Of a stretch of 64,000 nucleotides of DNA, positions 1 to 9,400 are shown piece by piece. The position numbers and the translations under genes were made by a program. Position 1 is the first letter of the stretch; the number at the start of each line of letters is the position of its first letter. This DNA comes from Candidatus Harpocratesius repetitus (GTDB lineage: Archaea; Asgardarchaeota; Lokiarchaeia; Sigyniarchaeales; Promethearchaeaceae): assembly GCA_021498095.1 (NCBI GenBank), contig JAIZWK010000001.1, forward strand, positions 2,529,666 through 2,593,665, read 5' to 3'. The notes beneath the pieces were generated by a model. The model made no database searches. It was not told the DNA's origin and saw nothing but the letters and a program-made list of their open reading frames with translations.

Positions 1-100
1 TCTTATTTCCATATTCATTTCGGCTATAATATGAAAAAAGAATCGTTTTTCTCATGAGTTATTATTTGATGTTCATCATTTACTTCTATTTTGATGATTA

Positions 101-1042
101 TTAATTAATAGATATTTGTTCTAGTGGTTTCCATTCTAAATTTTTGACTATACTTAAAAAGTATCTGCTTAATTCCCTATATGTGTAAACTTGAATTCCA
201 AATTTTTCTAATAACTTATAAAATTCATGATTCATTAAAACTTCATAATCTTGAAACCGCCCTACTGCTGTTTCTGGGGTAATTCCCTTCAATTCATCAT
301 TATAAATTGCGGGATGAAAGAAAATATGGGTCAAACCTGGTCCAATAGATTTTAATAAACTTCTATAGGCGCGTAGTTTATTCTTCACAGATTGTAGGGA
401 AGCAAATTTAAAATTTTCTACGATAGGATAACCTTGTTGTTGCAGCAAGGAGAGTTGTTTATGATAGAGTTCTATATCGCCGTCAAGTCCCATATACTCA
501 AACATCTGTTTACTCATATTAGGAATCATCGCTGGAATTCTATATTCTTTTGCTAGTTTAACTAAAATTGGGAGAAATTTAGGATGGCAGGCCGAGAACA
601 TATGAGTATCCATATGGGTTAATTCTAAACCCAATTTTTGAAGTGCATCGATTTGAGCGCGCATTTCCAATTCACCGTATTTGGGTACAACATTCGCAAC
701 CGCATCTTTTAGGTTCTGCCATAAAAATCCTTGAATATCTACTAATCCAGTTTGAGGATCGTTAGTTGCAATAGGGCGCCAACGGAAATTCTTATATTCG
801 CTTGTAAATGTGAGATGAACACCAATATCAAGTTGGATTTTCTGAGATAAATCCTTAATATTTTGAACTAATTCAGGCATCCATGGAGAATTCGCAATAA
901 TTGAACCGGAATGAATCCGATTTTGACTGAATATATCAATTACTGCCTGATTTGCACTATGGGAAATGCCTAAATCATCTAAATGCAAAATCACAACTTT
1001 ATCTGTTTGTGAAAAGCCCAGTTTGTCTATAATAGACGGCAT
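101..1042 (-). CDS. YdjC/ChbG-family carbohydrate deacetylase
   Basis: The 313-residue product resembles the YdjC (ChbG/HpnK) family, metal-dependent enzymes that remove acetyl groups from N-acetylated sugars or glycolipid precursors. Seen: the N-terminal metal-binding Asp pair in HLDDLGIS, the GVHLTF strand, and the HMDTHMF motif near residue 160 that supplies metal-ligand histidines. These are the family's hallmark positions, and the length is normal. I start it at the ATG of MPSIID because GGGGAG lies just upstream; the frame stays open for 19 more codons to 1099, without a ribosome site. It reads away from the neighbouring toxin-antitoxin pair and no sugar-pathway gene adjoins it, so the substrate is unknown. 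Confidence 0.85.
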   Translation of the reverse strand: MPSIIDKLGFSQTDKVVILHLDDLGISHSANQAVIDIFSQNRIHSGSIIANSPWMPELVQNIKDLSQKIQLDIGVHLTFTSEYKNFRWRPIATNDPQTGLVDIQGFLWQNLKDAVANVVPKYGELEMRAQIDALQKLGLELTHMDTHMFSACHPKFLPILVKLAKEYRIPAMIPNMSKQMFEYMGLDGDIELYHKQLSLLQQQGYPIVENFKFASLQSVKNKLRAYRSLLKSIGPGLTHIFFHPAIYNDELKGITPETAVGRFQDYEVLMNHEFYKLLEKFGIQVYTYRELSRYFLSIVKNLEWKPLEQISIN

Positions 1043-1077
1043 AATTAACTCCCCTTTTAGGTTTGTATAAGAAACCC

Positions 1078-1207
1078 GGGCTAATAAGCATATTGTCATA
1101 TTTCGTTTTATTTAGCGTTAATTAAAAATAACATGATCTTAAAAAGTAATCTAAGCTTTTTTTCTTAGGAATTTAAAGGTTTATACAAATCTACCATCGA
1201 TTCTTTT
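1078..1207. repeat. Dispersed repeat, copy A, split by a 78-bp insert
   Basis: Bases 1078-1112 match 4943-4977 closely (same strand, a few differences), and 1191-1207 match 4979-4995. In the second copy the two halves abut; here they are separated by about 78 bases containing a CTAAG...CTTAG hairpin. Either a small element inserted here or the stretch was deleted at 4.98 kb. Confidence 0.6.
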
Positions 1208-1293
1208 CCCCAAATTGATGATTTCCAATCTTCCTTCTCAGATTATTGCCCTTTCTTTAGCATTGTTAATCCTTGAAGTATATTGTCCTTTAA

Positions 1294-1731
1294 TTAAAAA
1301 TTGTATTTCACGACCTGTAATTTATTTAATGTATTATGGGGAATTTTTTTTATTTTCTTTTCTGTTGTATGGAAAGATATACTTTCAATTAAACAAAATG
1401 CAATTGAGATGCAATCATTATAGGATAAAGTTGTTCTGTGCTTACATTTCAATATTCCTGCTTGATTTATTATCTGATTATTTAATTCTACCTGTATTAT
1501 TGGGTACTCTTCTAATAATTCTGCCACACGTATCAAAGCGAGTGATTTTCCCTGCAAAATGCATAGATGATTAATTACTTCGATAATCGTTGTTTTCATT
1601 GTAAAAGCAGTTTTTTCTTTTTCTCGAATTGAATTGAATAATTGAATAATCTTTTCGTTCGGATCTTTACTTGTGAAAAGAACAATTATACCTGTATCAA
1701 GACACACGCTTGATTTTGGATTAAATTTCAT
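1294..1731 (-). CDS. PIN-domain toxin (VapC-like ribonuclease)
   Basis: A PIN-domain protein of 145 residues, expected to act as the RNase toxin of a toxin-antitoxin pair. Seen: the first acidic residue in LDTGIIVLF, the conserved Glu in IIEVINHL, and a later Asp in SYNDCISIAFC. The fourth acidic position, usually TTDKK-like, reads HTTEKKI here, so Glu may replace Asp. I chose the ATG at 1731, which overlaps the AbrB-type antitoxin gene by 11 bases; a TTG two codons earlier is possible. The overlap implies translational coupling. Function is by family; the RNA target cannot be told from sequence. Confidence 0.8.
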   Translation of the reverse strand: MKFNPKSSVCLDTGIIVLFTSKDPNEKIIQLFNSIREKEKTAFTMKTTIIEVINHLCILQGKSLALIRVAELLEEYPIIQVELNNQIINQAGILKCKHRTTLSYNDCISIAFCLIESISFHTTEKKIKKIPHNTLNKLQVVKYNF

Positions 1732-1963
1732 TTTCAAGGCTTATTTCATCACTGTTTAATTTTTCTATTAAATTTTTATATTCTTTTGATGAAAAAGTTC
1801 GAAATTTATCCAAATAATTCTTGTTTAAAGGAATAATAATTATTTCATCGCCTAAATCTAATATTTTACATTTATCTCCAGGAATTAAATTATATTTTTT
1901 CCTGATTTCTGATGGAATTGTAATCATCCCTTTTGCATTAATTGAAGTTACTTTGTTTGACAT
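1721..1963 (-). CDS. AbrB/SpoVT-type antitoxin
   Basis: An 80-residue swapped-hairpin AbrB (MazE/SpoVT) DNA-binding protein. Seen: the family core INAKGMITIPSEIRKKY followed by the LIPGDKCKIL strand pair and a short acidic C-terminal tail that probably wraps the toxin. Such proteins neutralise the partner PIN toxin and repress their own promoter. It is the first gene of the two-gene unit and its 3' end overlaps the toxin start. An AT-rich stretch with ATACAATATT lies just before its ATG and could hold the promoter. Confidence 0.85.
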   Translation of the reverse strand: MSNKVTSINAKGMITIPSEIRKKYNLIPGDKCKILDLGDEIIIIPLNKNYLDKFRTFSSKEYKNLIEKLNSDEISLENEI

Positions 1964-2870
1964 TTTATATACAATATTAATAAAAAGATATTCATAAAAA
2001 ATTAATTGATATAAGAAATAAAAAAAAGTGTACTAATTGATAGTATAAATTTCCATTCCCAATTAACTTCAATAGTAATAAGCGTATTTGTTTGCTCGAG
2101 GATGTCGCAATTTAATTTAACATAATTTACAATCATATCATTAAGTGAAAATTTTGCTATTATGGTTCTTGGAAATTGCGCATTATATACTATCTGTTAA
2201 TTCCATCGATTAGAAACTATGGAAAAGACAATTTTACAAATTATTCAAATAATAGGTCTCTGAATTTAAGTTGGAAAAAAAAAGAAAAAAAGACTCTTTA
2301 TTTTTTTTTTGTTCCCTTTCTAATATTTTACATACTTTTGTATTCCCAAGATATCTTTTTATATATAAAAATTATAGCATCAAAAATATCAATGAAAAAA
2401 TATCAGAGGATGACCTTAAATTTCAAAATAAACAAGGTATGAACTTTATCCCTATAATATTCGTTGGATATGATTCGATCCTCCCACAAAATCCCGAAAA
2501 AAAGACAGGAACATTCTGTTAATTAATAATTATTTTAGCAATTTTAATTCGTTATATATTCCTGTGGAAAAGTCGGATTCAATATTCCAAATAGTGGATA
2601 GAAATATCGAGCTTGATGCGCTAAATCCAATAAAAATGAAAATAATGAAAACTATTTCCTTCTAGAAAAGTAAATAACAAAAAGAAACAAAGAATTAAAT
2701 CAGTGAATTATGTTTATACCAGTAATATTTCAAAATTGTATATACATTATCACCGAGTAACATATATCTCAGGTAGACGGGAATAAGGTATCCTAAATAG
2801 GATCCCTCTATAATCCATTGCCAATCATCTTGATTTTAATGGGTACGGTCAGATACAGCTTTATATTTTT
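1964..2870. other. 900-bp AT-rich gap without a supported gene
   Basis: Two short overlapping plus-strand open frames lie here (2176-2442 and 2271-2522). They share the same bases in different frames and have low-complexity Lys/Phe composition and no recognisable domain, so I do not call them. A small palindrome (TATCCT-aaat-AGGATC) lies near 2790. A TATA-like TTTATATTTTTA sits at 2860-2871 and probably drives the next gene. Confidence 0.5.
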
Positions 2871-4238
2871 ATGAAATACTTCAAAATCAGTGATAAAATG
2901 ACTTATAATATAAATAATAAAGAGAATATTCTTCAAACTATAATTAAAGAATTTGAAGCCAGTTTGGATTTTTCTTCTATCCAGTTATTTACTAAGAGAA
3001 TTAACCAACGAGAAAAAAACCAACCTAAAACTTTACCAATCCAACTCATTTTGGGAAGCTTACGGGGTTATTATTTCGAAGCTTATACAAATTGGATTTT
3101 AAGCCAAATAAATACGAAGATCCCTGGATGTCAAGGTTATATATGTCCTCAAAATATTCAGAAAGAAAATCATGCTAAAGAAGGATTAACACAAGGAAAT
3201 AAAGGTGAGATTGTAATAAATCGCTCGGGATTCATGCTGAGTGAGTATGATTTTTTACTAATTTATTCTGACCATATAGAAATGATTGAACTGAAATATC
3301 GCCTACAATCTGAAAATAATCCTATTAGAAAGACTTATGTAAGATTGAATAGATTAAAGCAAATTCTTTCATTACAAGTTAAAGGAATAGTCGGTTCCAA
3401 TAAAAATGAATTCACAAAACATTATTTAAATAAAATTGAACAATTTCATTTAGAAAAGATTGAATTTTCTAGATTTAATGAATTTTTTAATTATGTCCAA
3501 ACCAATGGACTCTCTAAATTGGCAACTAAATTACCCCCACAATATATAAAACTTTCTCAAATCGATAAAAAACAAATAATTTTTGCAGAAATAGAAGTTC
3601 AAATATTGAATCTTCTAACAGCAATCACAAAATTAAGTCCGAAAAATCAGAAAAAACTCAAGGAGAAATTGCTTCTTCTTGGCTCATTACCAATAGGACA
3701 ATTAGTTTTAAAATCAATTAATATAACCGATGAATTGTTTCCGTCAAAAAAGCTTCAAGATTTGGTGAGAGAAAATAAATCTCCCTTTATTATTTTTTTG
3801 AAATATGATGGTGTTCAATTTAGATTAAACCTCGTTAATAGCCAAATTAATCAGAGATATAAACATAAAAGTTTAAGATCCGCACGTTTTAATCATGAAA
3901 GTATTACATTCGTGCATTATCGTCAATCTACAGGCAGTGAAGGTTATAAATATCATCAAATTAAAGCCCTTAAATCTTTTAATCTCCCCGTAATTGATAA
4001 ATCCATACTATTAATTTTGAGAAAGTTGGTTAGATTTTTAAATAATCCTGAAAATTCTTTTAAATTCTCGAATCAAGAGATTTTTAAACTAAATTCTATT
4101 TTTGATCATATAAAATACATTCTTCGAGATATAAATGTGAAGAGATCAAAGAAAAAACCGAAGAATAAGAAGAAGAAGAGAGCAAAGAAGAGAGCAAAGA
4201 AGAAAGCGAAGAAGAAACATAAGAAGAAAGAAACATAA
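2871..4238 (+). CDS. PD-(D/E)XK-like nuclease with polylysine tail
   Basis: A 455-residue protein I do not recognise as a named family. Near residues 127-142 it has a PD-(D/E)XK-type core: Asp127 in SEYDFLLIY, then Glu140-Leu-Lys142 in MIELKYRLQ. This suggests a restriction-type nuclease fold. The last 30 residues are almost all Lys/Arg with Ala-Lys repeats, a likely nucleic-acid-binding tail. A TATA box lies only about 10 bases before the ATG, so transcription may start downstream and the true start may be the ATG at 2898. The stop lies inside a 16-bp tandem repeat, so tail length may vary between strains. It stands alone between two toxin-antitoxin pairs, which suits a defence or mobile-element role, but this is inferred. 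Confidence 0.6.
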   Translation: MKYFKISDKMTYNINNKENILQTIIKEFEASLDFSSIQLFTKRINQREKNQPKTLPIQLILGSLRGYYFEAYTNWILSQINTKIPGCQGYICPQNIQKENHAKEGLTQGNKGEIVINRSGFMLSEYDFLLIYSDHIEMIELKYRLQSENNPIRKTYVRLNRLKQILSLQVKGIVGSNKNEFTKHYLNKIEQFHLEKIEFSRFNEFFNYVQTNGLSKLATKLPPQYIKLSQIDKKQIIFAEIEVQILNLLTAITKLSPKNQKKLKEKLLLLGSLPIGQLVLKSINITDELFPSKKLQDLVRENKSPFIIFLKYDGVQFRLNLVNSQINQRYKHKSLRSARFNHESITFVHYRQSTGSEGYKYHQIKALKSFNLPVIDKSILLILRKLVRFLNNPENSFKFSNQEIFKLNSIFDHIKYILRDINVKRSKKKPKNKKKKRAKKRAKKKAKKKHKKKET

Positions 4239-4272
4239 AAAGAAAGAAACATAAGAAGAAAGAAACATAAAA
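4208..4272. repeat. 16-bp tandem repeat across a stop codon
   Basis: About four units of GAAACATAAGAAGAAA-type sequence, alternating AAGAAG with AAAAAG. The array begins in the lysine-rich 3' end of the preceding gene, contains its TAA, and continues about 35 bases past it. Confidence 0.75.
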
Positions 4273-5010
4273 AAAACTTAAAACATAGTTTCTGGATTCC
4301 TTTTGGTTAAGATAGATTCAATGAATGATTATGTTTGATATTTTCCTATAATTTTCGGACTAAGTTTTCATGTACTTCTCATGATTATGATTTGACATAA
4401 AGGACACAAATGATAAGTGTAAATGACATTCACTTGATTTACTGTGGTATAGGAAATACTTTTTTTCGCTAAACACGATTTCTGGCATTATTGGTCTTTT
4501 AGTCAAATCTGGATTTCCCGAAACCATTTTGATGAATTAATTGTGAACACCAAATATATAAACAATCTGGTTGAAATTAACGATATTTTGCATCTTATGA
4601 CCAAAGCTTGAAAAGGAATGCGGATGGGATGGCTTTTCATCAGAAAATTATGCACAAATTGAAAGAATACCTTTACAAAAAGAACAATTGATATAATATT
4701 GGGAAAAATATGAAGGATAACTGGGAAACCTTACAGTTTTCATCAAATTTTTATTTCGAAACCTGTACTCTTGTTCTTTCCATATATGCTTTCCAAATTT
4801 ACTCTTAAATACTTTAATTATGTCGATTGTAAAGGATTACTTCAAATTACTTAATTTTAACAATATATTAATAACAATTGTGATAAATAATCTGCACAAA
4901 ATTAAAATTAAACTATTATAATATGTTTTATAAAAACTTATGCCCGGCTAATAAGCATATTCTCATATTTCGTTTTATCTACCATCGATTCTTTCCCTTT
5001 CTTTTTTTCT
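4273..5010. other. Gap with possible decayed coding fragments
   Basis: No intact gene. On the plus strand an open stretch at about 4455-4612 reads like the C-terminal end of a real protein (Trp/His/Phe-rich, with HDFWHYW) but has no start or recognisable domain; it may be a relic. Copy B of the dispersed repeat lies at 4943-4995. Confidence 0.4.
4943..4995. repeat. Dispersed repeat, copy B (uninterrupted)
   Basis: Matches the two halves of 1078-1207 joined together, including the shared GGCTAATAAGCATATT and CTACCATCGATTCTTT segments, in the same orientation. Confidence 0.6.
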
Positions 5011-5070
5011 CTTGATCTTTCTTAATCTCTCTTAATCTCTCTTAATCTCTTTTAATCTCTTTTAATATTT
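5011..5070. repeat. 10-bp tandem repeat at the HepT 3' end
   Basis: Six units with an exact 10-base period, consensus CTTAATCTCT (AGAGATTAAG on the gene strand). The array contains the stop codon and last codons of the minus-strand HepT gene. Two other 10-bp arrays in this window also lie at gene ends (45331-45390 and 50941-51050). Confidence 0.85.
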
Positions 5071-5458
5071 TATTGACGTCATTAATAAAATATCTAAAAT
5101 CAGATAAATTCTCTCTTATAAATTGAAGAACCCGCTTTTGATTAATTTTTCCATATTGATGAACTAAAATATTCCTAAATCCTTTCATTGCTTTTAAATT
5201 TGATATGTTTGTAAGGTGGTTTTGTAGCAGATCAAAGAGATTTTCATCATTTTGGGGTGGTCCAAGATGTAAAAACTTCACAAGATGATAAGCTATATCT
5301 ATCACATTTTCAATACAAATTTGAAGTTGCCGCTCTATCGCACGACGTTTTTCGTTTGATTTATAGAAAATCTCATCTTCTTTAGGAATAAATTCATTTA
5401 ATTCTTCAAGATAATTCTCTAATTCTGAAATTTTTATTGATATTCGCTCAATTTCTAT
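5042..5458 (-). CDS. hepT: HepT-like HEPN toxin without a standard start codon
   Basis: A HEPN-domain (DUF86/HepT) RNase toxin, partner of the nucleotidyltransferase just upstream. Seen: the catalytic R-x4-H motif in FRNILVHQYG and a full-length helical bundle if the frame is read from 5458 (138 residues, normal for the family). That position holds ATA where relatives have ATG, in a context reading I-EIERI; the only ATG/GTG/TTG codon in frame is a GTG at 5305, deep in the domain and far too late. The gene therefore uses ATA or the ATT at 5464, or it lost its start. The frame overlaps or abuts the MntA stop, with GAGGTGG upstream. In HepT/MntA systems the MNT enzyme is known to AMPylate the toxin to silence it. 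Confidence 0.75.
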   Translation of the reverse strand: MEIERISIKISELENYLEELNEFIPKEDEIFYKSNEKRRAIERQLQICIENVIDIAYHLVKFLHLGPPQNDENLFDLLQNHLTNISNLKAMKGFRNILVHQYGKINQKRVLQFIRENLSDFRYFINDVNKILKEIKRD

Positions 5459-5459
5459 T

Positions 5460-5840
5460 TTAATCCACCTCTAAAAATATTTTAAAATGTGGATAGAAAT
5501 CGGTAAAAGCGCGGTAGGTCTTCTCATAAATATCGCATACTTGCTCAAAATCCTTATTTATCATCAGTTTTCCATGTGTTAAAACCTCATGTTGAACATA
5601 GAGGGGCAAATCAGTGAAAAATTGAATATCTAGTTTCGATGGAAAATTTCCTTTATAATACAAGACTTTTTGAAGAGGAATACCTTTAACATGCAGAAAC
5701 GGTACTAAGCAAATATCAATATCGTTATATTCATCTTCGCGAACACTACTTCCATATAAAATTAGAGCTACAATGTCAGGATCCTTTTTTACTTCAGATA
5801 GTAAACCGTTCAATAAATTTAAATCTGAAGATTGTAGCAT
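5460..5840 (-). CDS. mntA: MntA-type minimal nucleotidyltransferase antitoxin
   Basis: A 126-residue nucleotidyltransferase of the MNT family. Seen: the signature LYGSSVREDEYNDIDICL, with the GSS loop and the DxD pair that binds Mg and ATP. The family's known role is to transfer AMP to a Tyr of the HepT toxin. It is the first gene of the pair and its stop lies against the start region of the HEPN gene, so the two are surely co-transcribed. Confidence 0.85.
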   Translation of the reverse strand: MLQSSDLNLLNGLLSEVKKDPDIVALILYGSSVREDEYNDIDICLVPFLHVKGIPLQKVLYYKGNFPSKLDIQFFTDLPLYVQHEVLTHGKLMINKDFEQVCDIYEKTYRAFTDFYPHFKIFLEVD

Positions 5841-6405
5841 TCTTGATTCACCAGTTACTTAATTTTAAGGAATACATAAATATAAAACACTCCTATATCA
5901 CTCCATTCATAAATTTGATATTCTCTCTCTCTCTCAAAAACAACTTGTAAAAAATTATACTTAAAATATAAGAGGTTCTAGCAACTTCTTCATTTTTGAC
6001 TAAATTACCATTTTAATCTTTCATTTTCCGACAATAATCAAATTTATCCAAGAATTATTTCAGTCGGCAAAAATGAACTTTAGAAAATGGAATTATGGGT
6101 CGATTTTTGACTATTTTTAATCAAATTTTAGTAGAATTTGATAAAAAAAGTTCTAAATTTCTGTTCGACAAATTTCAAATTTGGATGGAATATTGGTAAA
6201 TGCGTAAATTATGCAAGATTTTTATTTTTTTATTAATCTATCAAATGTTGATAAAAGCTCATAAGATCGATAAATTTTTGTGGAAATAAAGAAATCAAGC
6301 AAGAAATTTAGAAAAATTTCTCTATTGATTTAGAAATGATATAATTTAATGACTTTATCATGAATTTTTTCATTTTCTTGCAACTGCAGAGAAACAAATG
6401 TAAGA
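5841..6405. other. AT-rich gap with a diverged dispersed repeat
   Basis: No gene seen. A CT-rich run (TCTCTCTCTC) lies near 5922. Bases 6170-6255 resemble 54830-54925 in the same orientation, a degraded dispersed repeat shared by two intergenic regions 48 kb apart. Confidence 0.4.
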
Positions 6406-9400
6406 TTATGAAGACTTGGTTGAATCATTAATTATTCTCTTTAAATTTTGAAGCCATTTATTGATATCCTTCGCTTGATCATCCCAATATGATTTTTCTG
6501 GCTTTTTAACATATTCAGCAGCCCAAATCTGCACCTCTTGGTTAAATCGCTTAGCATACTCATTAAATTCTTCATTTGTATGAAACTGACCTTTATCTAT
6601 AAAGGACCGTAATTTGCGAATTGAGTATGTCTCAAAAAGATATTTACAAAAGACATAGTAGGGGAAGACTTGCATACTTGGATAGGGGAGGATAACAACA
6701 TTCCAATTTGTTTTCTTTTCATCTATCTCTATAACTAGCGGATGAATTGAAATAAAAATTTGTAAATCTTCAAAACTTGATAATTTCTTAAAATATTTAC
6801 TCTTCATATAATAAACCAATTTGTGCTGAGGTTCATAACGTTCATATTTATTTGGTTGTATATCGAATTTGTGAAAGAATTTATTCAATTTTTGGTTTTT
6901 TTCATGGAGAAAAGCAAATTCGATCTGGAGAAATTCCAATTTAGAGTTGATAGGATTGGTTTTATGATCTCGTAGAAATTTAATAAATTTTCCCACCAAT
7001 TTTTCTTGCTGTGATTTGCCTAATCCATCACCGAAAAATATATTAAAATTTTTCAGAAAAGTAAACAATAAATCGTGAAGATCTCTTTCTGTTATTAAAG
7101 TCGAATATTTGATCTTTTTATAAAAAAGAGTCAAGAAATAATCTAAGATAAAATCTTGGGCTTGAAGATTATTCTTTTCTAGTCGAGGCCGGAAAAAGAT
7201 TGAATAACTTGCTATTTCAGTATTCCCTAATTTGATTTTCGATGAAAGAGATGGATAAGGATTAAATGGTAAGGAAAAGAGTACTTCTTTATTGTCTTGA
7301 TAATCTTTTTCATTTAAAGGAATAAAATAATTAAAATCTGTAAAACTTTTCTTAATTTTTTCGATATTTTGCTCATTAATTATTTTTTCTTTAAAGTTTT
7401 CAAGCGAAGGGGTGAATTCGATAATATTTTTAATAAAATCTTCTTTTGAACGAATTAATGAAAATAATTTCGAATAACCTTTTTTAGAGAATAGTTGCAG
7501 TAAATCGGCAATAATAAAGTCTTCTACTGTTTTAAATTCATATTCTTTGAGAATTTTAAATAAAATAGATATATTTGGTTTCAAAATTTGATAAAGAGAA
7601 TAAATTCTCGATTTTTCACTAATTTCCACAATTCGCTGGTAGAATGTAATGAATCTTGTGTATTCTTTCAAAATGCTTGTATGGGTAAGAAATTTAGAAT
7701 TATTCAATCTATCTTCGATTTTTAGATTGTTTTTCAATTTACCATTATAAAAGAAATGAGAAAATATTATATTTAATTCTTTAATAAGACTATTTTTCTT
7801 TGATGGAGTTAATTCCTTATTTTGTAAATTGCCTGGTGGCTCTATGAGTCGATAGATCTCAATTTTTAAATCAATTAGTTTGGTATGCGGAAAATAGTTA
7901 GGATTTAATGAATGAAAATATGAATATGAAATCGATTGTGTGTGAAATGAAAGATTATAAACCAAGGGAGATTGTTCAAGAAATTTCTTGTTATTTTTCT
8001 TATCAAACTCTAATAATTCATTCCATCCAATAGAATAGAAGATTTTTATTGGTATTAAGTTTGAATCTATATTTTGGTGATGGAGTAGCTGAATTGAAGA
8101 CCCAATCAAGGGAATTTCGCGAAAAACTGATATAAAACTTTTCAAAAAATTTTCATAAAACAGTTCAAAGAGCAACAATCCATTCTCTGAAAATCCTTTG
8201 GAATTTTTCCATTCCTCTAAAAATTTTGTTTGCTTGATTTTCTCATTATAGAAATTGTTTAACTTTTGTGCGGAGATTAGTTTTATTTCAGGTTTATAAT
8301 CTGATTTTTCATAGTTTTGCTTGATGTTTTGATAGTATCTCTCAATCTCTTGGAATATTGAAGAAAAGGAAACCAAAGGCAATCCATCTAATTTTATTTT
8401 TGAAAGATTAGAATTGTTAGAAAGAAATTTTGCAATATACATCCTGAAAAATAGATCTAGATGAGAAACATTTCCATTTACAAGCATTTCTTGAGGAATT
8501 ATATTTATTTCTGTTCTAAATGTTTTCTCCATCGATTCTCCTTGTAAATTTTTCCACGTTATACGAATATTCCAATTTTTTTCTATTTGACATATATTTT
8601 CATAAGGATTTTCGCTAACTTTAGCTTTAATCACAACTTTATCAATAAAAAACAATTTAAATTTACCACTATCCACATTCATCCATAATAACTCATGGGG
8701 ATTCGGAATTATTTCCTTTTCGTCCAAGAAATTTACAATTTCTTCATCCACAAAAAGAGTACCATGGTCGTTTTGTATTTTAAATGCGATTTCTTCTAAA
8801 AACTTATATTGATCTTCTGAATTATGCACTATTCCTATTCCGTAACTTTCTAGCATTCTTAATTCGGATTGAAAGAAATATAGTAATTCAGCCTTTAAGA
8901 TCATATTGTTTCTTGAACTCAATTTCTCGTGTACAATTCGTTCACTTGCATAGAAGCAAAAAGAAGTTTGATCCCCAGGTAGAATCGTGAATTTAGTCTC
9001 AATCTCGATTTCTTCACCGATTTTTTCAGAAATTTGCTTTTCAGCATAAGGATCTTTAATTAGATCGGGAAAATTTTTTTTACACCATAAAAATTGATCT
9101 TCGGAATAATAAATTAAAATTAGGTGATCATTATGAATTTTTAGTATTTCACCAGTTTTGACATATTCATAGGGATTATCAGCATAACCAATCTTGGAAA
9201 AAATCAATTCTCGTATTTTCTCTTTTAAAAATGCAGATGAAAAATCATTTCCAAGGATGTTATGTAAATTACTAGAAAATAATTTAGGTAATGAGAATTT
9301 TTTTGGGATTTTAAGAAACTTAAATTTCGGCATTTTTGGCGAAAAATTAGAATCCAATTTGAGAGTTAGAAAACATATTTCGCGAATCGTTGAACCAGAA

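Noticed and set aside
1215..1574. Plus-strand open frame coding a hydrophobic 119-residue product
   Set aside because: It is antisense to the well-supported PIN toxin gene; hydrophobicity arises from the reversed AT-rich codons.
2176..2522. Two overlapping open frames in the gap before the nuclease gene
   Set aside because: They share bases in different frames, have low-complexity content and show no family resemblance or ribosome site.
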